Assembly: GCF_008326305.1 (NCBI RefSeq)
Contig: NZ_BIXY01000025.1
Span: forward strand, 1-64,000
Source of the DNA: Dictyobacter arantiisoli
GTDB taxonomy: Bacteria; Chloroflexota; Ktedonobacteria; Ktedonobacterales; Ktedonobacteraceae
Direction of reading: 5' to 3'
DNA: 64,000 bases
The notes below the pieces were generated by a model, which had not been told where the DNA came from, did no database searches, and saw only the letters and a list, made by a program, of their open reading frames with translations. The position numbers and the translations under genes are program-made. Below, piece after piece: positions 26,038 through 32,975 of this stretch. Position 1 is the stretch's first letter; the number at the start of each line of letters is the position of its first letter.

Positions 26038-26913
26038 ATGAACAAACCACAATACACTGCGCAAATCTTTCAGCACTATCGCCTGCTTCTCTTCTCCATC
26101 GCCTATCGTATGCTTGGCAGCGCAACCGACGCCGAGGATATCGTCCAGGATGCTTTTCTGCGCTGGCTTCAGGCCTCCGACAAAGATGTGCAGTCTCCCA
26201 AAGCCTATCTCTCAACGATTGTTGTCCGCCTCTGCCTCAATCAACTGAACTCGGCCAGAGAACAGCGAGAGGTCTATGTGGGTCCCTGGCTTCCCGAGCC
26301 CATAGCAACGGGCCAGATGCCTGAACTGGCTGAGACAGTTGCGCAGGCAGAATCGCTTTCGCTGGCCTTTCTCTTGATGCTGGAAAAGCTCAATCCTCTG
26401 GAGCGGGCTGTTTTCCTCCTGCACGAGGTTTTCGAGTACGAATACAGTGAGATCGCCGCCATCGTCGAAAAAAGCACAGTCAACTGCCGCCAGATCTTTC
26501 ACCGCGCCCAACAACATCTTGATAAGCACCCCGCACGATTCTCAGCCTCACGCGAGCAGCAGGAGCACATCACCAACAGTTTTCTCCAGGCCAGCCTCAA
26601 CGGTGATATGCAGGAACTGCTCAGCCTGCTAAGCAACGACATTGTCTCGATGGGCGATAGCGGCGGTAAAGCCGCGCTGAAAGCTGGCCTGTTGCCAATC
26701 TATGGATCCCAGAAAGTCTCCCGTGGCTATCTTGGTGCCCTGCGTAGCTTACCCCCCGGCGTGGTTACACGTATCACCGAGGTCAACGGCCAGCCAGCCA
26801 TCGTCGCCTATCTCAACGAAAAACCTGTCGGTGCAATTCTCTTCCAGATCAAGAACGGGCAGATTTCGCAGCTCTATTACATAGTCAATCCTGATAAGCT
26901 GAACTGGTTGTAA
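26038..26913 (+). CDS. sigJ: ECF41-type RNA polymerase sigma factor with SnoaL-like C-terminal domain
   Basis: The 291-aa product has sigma-2 (YRMLGSATDAEDIVQDAFLRW, about residues 22-42, listed as a motif region) and sigma-4 (VFEYEYSEIAAIVEKSTVNCRQ) domains followed by a SnoaL-like domain. All three ECF41 marks are visible: WLPEP in the linker, an SGGKAAL form of the DGGGK motif, and NPDKL at the C-terminus. In ECF41 the C-terminal domain controls activity in place of an anti-sigma factor. The usual partner is an adjacent oxidoreductase, carboxymuconolactone decarboxylase or DUF1772-type gene; here only a remnant follows. The start lies 22 bp after a palindromic repeat and AGAGG directly abuts the ATG, so the original promoter region may have been displaced. 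Confidence 0.93.
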   Translation: MNKPQYTAQIFQHYRLLLFSIAYRMLGSATDAEDIVQDAFLRWLQASDKDVQSPKAYLSTIVVRLCLNQLNSAREQREVYVGPWLPEPIATGQMPELAETVAQAESLSLAFLLMLEKLNPLERAVFLLHEVFEYEYSEIAAIVEKSTVNCRQIFHRAQQHLDKHPARFSASREQQEHITNSFLQASLNGDMQELLSLLSNDIVSMGDSGGKAALKAGLLPIYGSQKVSRGYLGALRSLPPGVVTRITEVNGQPAIVAYLNEKPVGAILFQIKNGQISQLYYIVNPDKLNWL

Positions 26914-26941
26914 CCGTGGCCGAACTGTACTCACCTGGATC

Positions 26942-27105
26942 TTGATCAGGGTTATCGGTACCATCCCTATCAACAGTGCCACACTCACCTGGCAGCCGGG
27001 CGCGCCACCAAAGAATTGGAAAGCGCTCGTCAACCACGCGGAGCGGTTCCATATTGTTGATGTCTGGGCGGCAGTCATGGCATCTGCGTGCTTCTTGACT
27101 AGCCG
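26942..27105 (+). pseudogene. Remnant of a DUF1772 (anthrone oxygenase-like) membrane protein
   Basis: The translation VIGTIPINSATLTWQPGA then PPKNWKALVNHAERFHIVDVW and a hydrophobic tail matches the C-terminal end of DUF1772 proteins (T-x-P-I-N ... W ... RxHxVR). The frame is open upstream into the sigma gene without a start codon, so the first two thirds are missing. It was probably the regulated partner of the ECF41 factor and was lost by deletion. Confidence 0.55.
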
Positions 27106-27228
27106 TGGCACTCAAGCTAGCCACTCATCGAGCATTGAGAAAGCAGCCTCAATTCATGAAACAGATATACGTGACATATCTCATCGCAACACGCTCGGCT
27201 TTGTCTTTATGACGGAAAGCCTGACTAC

Positions 27229-27631
27229 TTACAGGATCCTCTTTCGGATCGATCTCTCTGCAACTTCAAGAATGCTTGAAGAATATTCAAGCCTGGCCCC
27301 ATCTTTCAGGATCCTCTTTCGGATCGATTCCTCTGCAACCCCAGACTATCCACCATACATCGTACTTGAGCCAGCTTACAGGATCCTCTTTCGGGTCGAT
27401 ACCTCTGCAACTAATCTGCCAGAAAGCCGAAGAGAGAAACATATATTCTTACAGGATCCTCTTTCGGATCGATTCCTCTGCAACTCATAACGCGATTGTC
27501 CCCATGCTGGCCGGAAAGAATGCTTACAGGATCCTCTTTCGGATCGATTCCTCTGCAACATCAATAGCCTTGATAAGCGTGTTGATAACAAAGTCTTACA
27601 GGATCCTCTTTCGGATCGATTCCTCTGCAAC
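27229..27631 (-). CRISPR. Orphan CRISPR array, 6 repeats and 5 spacers
   Basis: Six 36-nt repeats start at 27229, 27304, 27376, 27449, 27524 and 27596; spacers are 39, 36, 37, 39 and 36 nt. On the minus strand the repeat begins GTTGCAGAGGAATCG and ends GAGGATCCTGTAA. Repeats 4-6 are identical, while repeats 1-3 carry substitutions. The degenerate end is therefore on the left, which places the leader to the right and transcription on the minus strand. No cas gene is present in the 64-kb window. Open frames across the array are artefacts of its regular length. Confidence 0.95.
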
Positions 27632-27957
27632 CGAGGGCTTTGTCAGTACTTTTTTTGACACATATGCCATTGAGATTGAGCAAGGCCCTTGTTTTGGCTT
27701 CTCAGAGCTACATGTTCTCTCTTGTTATACGCGATTTTGGCGTTGTGGTCAAGCTTTTTCGAAAATCGATTTTTGTCTGCAAACAAGAGAGGATTTTCGG
27801 ATGCACTTTTGCGTTTTAAATCCATTCATACTATCTTATCCATGGTGTCAGGGAGCCAATCAGGACTGATTTCTGTCCTGATTACGAGGGATATCTGGAT
27901 ACTAGCGTGTTTGAGGAAGGGAGAATAGACTATCTACAAAAACAGGGCTAGCTCACA
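27632..27957. other. Probable CRISPR leader and hairpin region
   Basis: This AT-richer stretch to the right of the conserved repeats is the likely leader (inferred from repeat decay). It contains a perfect 9-bp hairpin at 27858-27866 / 27875-27883. No gene is supported. Confidence 0.4.
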
Positions 27958-28011
27958 CAGATGGCTTCTCACCTGTTCGCTTTGCTCCAAAAACAGGTGA
28001 GAAGCCATCTG
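27958..28011 (-). terminator. Perfect 20-bp hairpin downstream of the CHAT/PLDc_N genes
   Basis: Arms 27958-27977 and 27992-28011 pair without mismatch around a 14-nt loop. On the minus strand it lies 50 bp after the small PLDc_N-like gene and is followed, after a short gap, by a T-rich stretch. Confidence 0.6.
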
Positions 28012-28061
28012 TCCATTATGGCGAGAATCCTGATGACTGGAAGGTCTTTCTGAATGATCTT

Positions 28062-28190
28062 CTACGGTGTCTGTTTTTTGGGGCGCCCGATAAGGGCGTA
28101 GAGAATGGCACCGATGATGTGACTGAAGAGGATAAAAAGGAGCCAGAGAACTTTCTGGTCGAGTTCAGACACCCGTTCGTTGGTCTTCAT
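28062..28190 (-). CDS. PLDc_N-like single-helix microprotein (42 aa)
   Basis: The minus-strand frame from ATG 28190 to TAG 28062 encodes 42 residues: a short charged start, then VLWLLFILFSHIIGAILYAL and a basic end GRPKKQTP. This matches the PLDc_N membrane motif (W..L.....GAILY...GR) seen at the N-terminus of cardiolipin synthases and in free-standing small proteins. It lies 31 bp downstream of the TPR-CHAT gene in the same direction and upstream of a hairpin, so it may be co-transcribed. The ribosome-binding site is weak, which is the main doubt. A membrane anchor or immunity-type role is only a guess. Confidence 0.55.
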   Translation of the reverse strand: MKTNERVSELDQKVLWLLFILFSHIIGAILYALIGRPKKQTP

Positions 28191-28221
28191 AAGGCTGATT
28201 ATGTTAGAGTACGCTCAATTG

Positions 28222-31200
28222 CTACCAGCCGATCACCTGAAATCCGGCCCAATAGTAGGGATCTGCATATGGTTGAGCAAACGGATCCTCTTTTTCCGCA
28301 TCAAGACGGACGATGACCTGGGCATCATCATCGTGCCAGCGCAACGATCGTCCCCGCACAGTAATGCGTTGCCATGAGCGCGTGATATGCTGCTCTGGTA
28401 ATCGTGTCATGGGGACGAACCCGGTAGCCATTGGCATTGTTCTGTACCACACGGCTAATTCTGCGTTCGTAACACAACGCAGCCATGTCTGTGCGCGTGT
28501 TAAAGCCATTACAGGTGGTTCCTGTTCCAGGTGGGGGAACCATTCCTGAACAAAGCGTACCATCAGGAGATATGTTGCCTTATCATCGACTGCCCATTGC
28601 GCGGCAATCACGGCCTGTGCTCCTGCCTGAAGCATCGCAACAGCCAGGCTATGGGCCTCATCACGGGCTCCTTGCAAATCGAGCAACGCAGTCTGGCAAG
28701 CGGAGAGAAGCAACAGACGTACCCCCCGTAAATCAGCGAGATGATTAAGCATCTCTGCCATGGTGATACGTCCTTTCCCCGCCAGGAGCAAAGCGGATTG
28801 TAAGAAGTCCTGCGTATCAAATATCCCATGACAACACACATTTACAATCCATCGACTCTTAAGTGCGGCAAGCAATCGCTCACGGGTAGCCCGTTTTTTG
28901 AGATGAACCTCGGCAGGGAGGGCTGCGCGACGAGCCAATGTGGTGAGAGCCAGCGCCTCTGCCTCACTCCAGCCCAAATTCTCATGAGGATCACCGAGAG
29001 TTGCGATACCAGCCCGATGGCTGCGCAATGGCGTTGTGCGGAGGAGAGAACGCGCACTGGGAGCTACACTGGTGGGAAATATCTCTCCTACTAACCGTCC
29101 ATCTGCAAGAATAGTAGTAGTCAAAGGAAAGGATGCAAGCTGTCCACAAGGGATAATCGTGAGGCTCGTCGTTCCCTGCTCTTGCAGCCAGGTCATCACA
29201 GGAGAGAGAACTGAAGAACTCAGCAATTGCAAGCATCTGCTGAGTTCTTGTTGGAGGAAAAAAGCATCGAAGGTGGCGGCTAAGAGATGACGGTCTTCAC
29301 GAGTGAGCGAGGTAAGCGGTTGGTAGGCCAGTGCAGCAAACAAGGGACAAGTCATTGCTCTGTGTGTAGCCTCCTCCATAGTGCTATGCTGCTGTGCGTT
29401 GCGACATGCAGTCTGTAATGTTTGTACCTTAGACTGCAATGTTTCCCCTTCCCACTCTTGACACAGGTGCTCAAATCCTTCTCCTATCTGAGCAAGCATA
29501 AAGCCGCCAATGAACTGTTCTGGTCCGCTGCTTAAGCGTGTCTCAATTAATGAATTGACAAATGATTCAGTCAGATCTGGCAGATCCAGGGAGGCAAATT
29601 GAGATGAAGATGATTTTTGTCCACGTCCACCATGGGCTGCCACCGCTACTCCACCCCATGGAGTTGCTACGAGATACACCAGGGTATGTCCTGGCCCAAT
29701 ATGAGTGGCAGCACGAAGAATGGTTGTAGCATCAAGAGAAGTGCTCAAAAAATCGTCGGGGTCATGAGCGTCACGGATCTCTGTCACAAGCGCATCAAAG
29801 GTAGCTTTGACATGTCGGTATGTGCCTGTACGCTCTAGATCCAGATGACGTCGCCCATGCTCATCCAGATCATGTGGGATGAGTGTATGGAGGTCAACTT
29901 GCGCGGCAACCAACTCTGCTCGTGTAGCCGTATAGCGTGACCGGCGTGCTTCCTGAGTGATGAGAGCCGGATCAGCAGCATCAAAGGCCATGGCTTCGGC
30001 GAGTCCGCGAGCACGCCCTTGTTCGATAACGACGGCTGCCTCTCTCACCTGTCCTAAACGATGAAACACATACCCTTGACGCATAGCAGCATCGCGCCCC
30101 TCTTTAAGAATAGCATCGCGTCCCAGAGTGCCAGTTCCAAGGATGATCAGCAGGTCTTCAGCCTGTAGCGCAGCGGCATAGGCAGCCTGTGCCTCTTTCC
30201 AATTTGCACGTTGGGCCTCGATTTCGGCAAGTTGCAAAAACACCTCACGAGCCACGCGTGGAAAAGCTTCTACAGTAGAGATGCGCAAGGCTTCATGAAA
30301 ACACATGATAGCTTGTTGGAGGTTTTCCCTTTGCTCTCCTACAAAGCGCATTCTATATGTAATACCCAGATTCAGCTGTATGCTAGCATAGTAGAATGGA
30401 AAGGCATCCAGCGTCCACACACGTAGGGCTTCATGAAAACAGGCAATCGCTTGTTCAAAGTTTTCCTGCCGTTTACCCGCTACACGTTCCCGATAGGTAT
30501 TGCCAAGGTTTTGCTGTGCCATGGCGTAAGAGAACGGAAAGGCATCCAGCGTCCACACACGTAGGGCTTCGTGGTAACAAACGATTGCTCGCTCAAGGCT
30601 TTCCCGTCGCTCTTCCACAAGACATTCATGATAAGCAACACCCAGGTTGTTCTGCGTTCGTGCATACTCGAATGGGAAGGCATCCAGCGTATGCACACGC
30701 AAGGCTTCATGAAAACAAACAATCGCTCGCTCAAGGTTTTCCCGTCGCTCTCCCGCTACACGTTCCCAATATCCCAGACCAAGATTGTTTTGTGCTCTTG
30801 CATACTCGAACGGGAAGGTATCCAGTGTATGCACACGCAAAGCTTCGTGATAACAAACAATCGCTCGCTCAAGGTTTTCCCGTCGTTCTCCCGCTACACG
30901 GTCTTCATAAGCAACACCCAGACTGTTTTGCGTTGTCGCATACTCGAGTGGGTAGATGGCAAGAGTGCGTACACGCAAGGCTTCGTGATAACAAGCAATC
31001 GCCTGCTCTAAATTGTCTCGTCTCTTTCCAGTAGTATACTCCCAGTACGCACGAGCCCGGCTGTGTTGCGCTTTTGCATATTGATAAGGATAGTCGACCA
31101 GAGTATAGATACGTAAGACTTTCTCACACAGGTCGATTGCTGTTTCGAGCGCCTGGATACGATCAGCGTGGGGATGGTATATCCAGGCGCTGGCCAATTC

Positions 31201-31731
31201 ATAACAGAGAGTCGCAAGAAGCTCTGGTGATGTGCTTGCATTTCCTTGAACTTGTTCCAACGCTTCCTCTAAAAGAGCTACACGCATCTCTGCTGTTTCG
31301 TCTGGACGATTTAGCATGAGCAATTTGGACACCTGTTGCGCGACCGTTTCCAGCCAGGGCGGCAGGTCGAGACCAAAGCCACCATACAGATTCACATAGG
31401 CTTCACGAACAGCCTCTACTGTTCCTCCACGCCTTTTCGCATCTTGCAGCAGAATGGAAGCCTCATAGTTTCTTTGCGCTTGCTCTGTATCTTCGAGTTC
31501 CTGGGCACGTTGTCTGCGAAGAATCTGTTCATTGTACTCAGTGAGCAGAACACTATGGTTTTCGAGAAAGCAACGTTGTTCACGCGTGGTTGGAAGATCC
31601 AGCCACAACTGGAGCAGATAGGGATAACCACCAGGAAGATTTGAGGACAGAGCGGGAGGAAGCGCTTGAGAAGAAGTGGCATTTTCGCTGCTGATCGTAG
31701 TATATGCTTCCTGATAAACACGTTCATCCAT
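28222..31731 (-). CDS. TPR-CHAT caspase-like protein
   Basis: The ATG at 31731 is chosen because AAGGAG sits at proper distance; a GTG 12 bp upstream overlaps that site. In the 1169-aa product an N-terminal helical region (1-200) precedes seven or so TPR-like repeats (about 215-500) containing the recurring CYHEALRV/CFHEALRV unit, nearly identical in the middle copies. The CHAT protease domain spans about 690-1085 with His968 in VCCHG and Cys1012 in LSACQTA (12 lower than the longer reading), the caspase-type dyad. A short C-terminal extension ends PYYWAGFQVIG, typical of CHAT proteins. It probably acts as a protein-triggered cytosolic protease in stress, death or defence signalling. A divergent HTH-like gene lies upstream; a CRISPR array lies downstream. 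Confidence 0.92.
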   Translation of the reverse strand: MDERVYQEAYTTISSENATSSQALPPALSSNLPGGYPYLLQLWLDLPTTREQRCFLENHSVLLTEYNEQILRRQRAQELEDTEQAQRNYEASILLQDAKRRGGTVEAVREAYVNLYGGFGLDLPPWLETVAQQVSKLLMLNRPDETAEMRVALLEEALEQVQGNASTSPELLATLCYELASAWIYHPHADRIQALETAIDLCEKVLRIYTLVDYPYQYAKAQHSRARAYWEYTTGKRRDNLEQAIACYHEALRVRTLAIYPLEYATTQNSLGVAYEDRVAGERRENLERAIVCYHEALRVHTLDTFPFEYARAQNNLGLGYWERVAGERRENLERAIVCFHEALRVHTLDAFPFEYARTQNNLGVAYHECLVEERRESLERAIVCYHEALRVWTLDAFPFSYAMAQQNLGNTYRERVAGKRQENFEQAIACFHEALRVWTLDAFPFYYASIQLNLGITYRMRFVGEQRENLQQAIMCFHEALRISTVEAFPRVAREVFLQLAEIEAQRANWKEAQAAYAAALQAEDLLIILGTGTLGRDAILKEGRDAAMRQGYVFHRLGQVREAAVVIEQGRARGLAEAMAFDAADPALITQEARRSRYTATRAELVAAQVDLHTLIPHDLDEHGRRHLDLERTGTYRHVKATFDALVTEIRDAHDPDDFLSTSLDATTILRAATHIGPGHTLVYLVATPWGGVAVAAHGGRGQKSSSSQFASLDLPDLTESFVNSLIETRLSSGPEQFIGGFMLAQIGEGFEHLCQEWEGETLQSKVQTLQTACRNAQQHSTMEEATHRAMTCPLFAALAYQPLTSLTREDRHLLAATFDAFFLQQELSRCLQLLSSSVLSPVMTWLQEQGTTSLTIIPCGQLASFPLTTTILADGRLVGEIFPTSVAPSARSLLRTTPLRSHRAGIATLGDPHENLGWSEAEALALTTLARRAALPAEVHLKKRATRERLLAALKSRWIVNVCCHGIFDTQDFLQSALLLAGKGRITMAEMLNHLADLRGVRLLLLSACQTALLDLQGARDEAHSLAVAMLQAGAQAVIAAQWAVDDKATYLLMVRFVQEWFPHLEQEPPVMALTRAQTWLRCVTNAELAVWYRTMPMATGFVPMTRLPEQHITRSWQRITVRGRSLRWHDDDAQVIVRLDAEKEDPFAQPYADPYYWAGFQVIGW

Positions 31732-31860
31732 GAAGTCTATCACTCCTTGAGCAGAGCTGTGTATGCATGTGTTCCTTAAACTATGATTGCGTTTTCGAAT
31801 GCAATAGAAGCTAAAATAGATATTAATATTATAACATGATGTTACATATTTTTCAAAATA

Positions 31861-31882
31861 CTAGTCACATATCTGTGACTAG
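31861..31882. promoter_or_regulatory. Palindrome in the divergent TPR-CHAT / HTH promoter region
   Basis: ctagtcaca (31861-31869) and tgtgactag (31874-31882) form a perfect 9-bp inverted repeat with a 4-bp loop, followed by A8. It lies centrally in the 210-bp divergent region and could be an operator or a leader hairpin. Confidence 0.5.
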
Positions 31883-31942
31883 AAAAAAAAGCAGAAAGAC
31901 AGCTATAGTAGAAACAAAAGGAAGGAAGGAGAGGAGAAACCT

Positions 31943-32626
31943 ATGAAGCAGCATGCAGAGGAGAGTGCACGATGGAATCTCTTTGCACGTGAACTTGAGG
32001 ATCGCTTGCGTGAGCATGGATGGAATTTCAATGATCTGGTGAGCGAGGCAGGATTGCATCCAGAGAAAGTTCGTCGGCTCAAGCGATCGTTGATACAACC
32101 CAAGTTTCATATCCTCAATCCCGAAGAACTTGAGCAGGTGAGTATGTGCTTTGCCTTCACGGGAGATGAACAAATTCGACTCCGTGCAGCGATTCTCGCG
32201 ACAGCGGTAGAGGAAACACTCATGAACCGCATCGATCCAGAGAATGCTCTGCATGCCGCAGAGGAATTGTTTCCAGTGTTGATCAGGGCATTACAGCAAC
32301 GCTTTGGGCAGTTCAGAGGCTTAGCGGCAACAAGGAGAATGCTGGTGATTGAGGAATCATCACCCATACATGAGGCAATAGATCTGATTTTAGAGCGCTT
32401 TGATCAGGCGATGCTGGCATTGTACCTGAGCCGACAAAGCCAGAGAGATTATGAGCATTTGGAACAGGCAACCCTGGCACACACACGATTCGCAGATGTC
32501 TTGTCCGACTTAAATGCTTTATGCGCAGCAGATCCGTCACTGGCGAGGGATGAAACCTGGCTTTTCTGGCACCAGGAAACGCAAAAAAACTTGCAGGCGG
32601 TTGAGGAAGATCTCTCACCACTCTGA
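31943..32626 (+). CDS. HTH-like protein divergent from TPR-CHAT
   Basis: The 227-aa product starts behind a strong purine-rich site (AGGAGAGGAG). Its N-terminal 60 residues (DRLREHGWNFNDLVSEAGLH, then PEKVRRLKRSL) have the spacing of a degenerate XRE-type helix-turn-helix. The rest is fully helical and Leu/Glu/Arg-rich, with no enzyme motif. Such proteins often accompany TPR-CHAT or TPR-NTPase genes in filamentous bacteria and are thought to regulate them; divergence across a shared palindrome supports that here. The assignment as regulator is inference. Confidence 0.6.
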   Translation: MKQHAEESARWNLFARELEDRLREHGWNFNDLVSEAGLHPEKVRRLKRSLIQPKFHILNPEELEQVSMCFAFTGDEQIRLRAAILATAVEETLMNRIDPENALHAAEELFPVLIRALQQRFGQFRGLAATRRMLVIEESSPIHEAIDLILERFDQAMLALYLSRQSQRDYEHLEQATLAHTRFADVLSDLNALCAADPSLARDETWLFWHQETQKNLQAVEEDLSPL

Positions 32627-32680
32627 CCATAAGTATACGATTTCTACGAAGATACGATCAAAATCTGATTTTTTTCATTT

Positions 32681-32975
32681 TTGTAGAGCATTAGCATCTT
32701 ACGCTATAATTCGGGCGTAAGTAGAGAGTGCTACGATTTTCATACGTATTATTTGGATCTCCGTCCTTGCGGGTGAAAGCGGGGTACAGGGGCGGCAGCT
32801 CATGACGGAGCGCGATGGCAGGCATGCCGGGGGCATGACAGTCCTCGCAAACTCTCCTTCCTCTCAATCCCCCGGAAGGAGAGAGAGCCTATTATTTGCC
32901 AAAAAGTACGTATCTTGTTTCATACATTTCAATACTTTCTTAGCGATTATCAATGCACATGAAAGGAATCATAGT
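32681..32975 (+). promoter_or_regulatory. Promoter and long structured 5' leader of the CHAP gene
   Basis: A perfect -10 TATAAT (32705-32710) lies 18 bp after TTGTAG (32681-32686). Transcription from it would leave a leader of about 260 nt. The leader contains a 7-bp closing stem (32759-32765 / 32804-32810) around GGGTGAAAGCGGGG and GGCGGCAGCT, then a palindrome near 32817-32826, and a 10-bp stem (32852-32861 / 32874-32883) before the ribosome-binding site. GGGTGAA and GGCAGCT recall the c-di-AMP (ydaO) riboswitch, which often precedes wall-hydrolase genes, but the spacing between them is far too short for that class. I call it a candidate cis-regulatory RNA of unknown class. Confidence 0.4.

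Noticed and set aside
26942-27869. Long plus- and minus-strand frames across the CRISPR repeats
   Set aside because: They encode repeated RILFRIDSSAT- or QRNRSERGSC-like units solely because the repeat-spacer period keeps a frame open. They have no ribosome-binding site and cross the array.
27229-31731. Type III-E CRISPR (gRAMP with TPR-CHAT) system
   Set aside because: No Cas7-11/gRAMP, cas1, cas2 or reverse transcriptase is encoded, and the CHAT protein is too long and has different TPRs.
32711-32900. Firm assignment as a c-di-AMP (ydaO) riboswitch
   Set aside because: GGGTGAA and GGCAGCT are present but only 16 nt apart and the 5' GCCGAA-type segment is missing, so only a generic structured leader is claimed.
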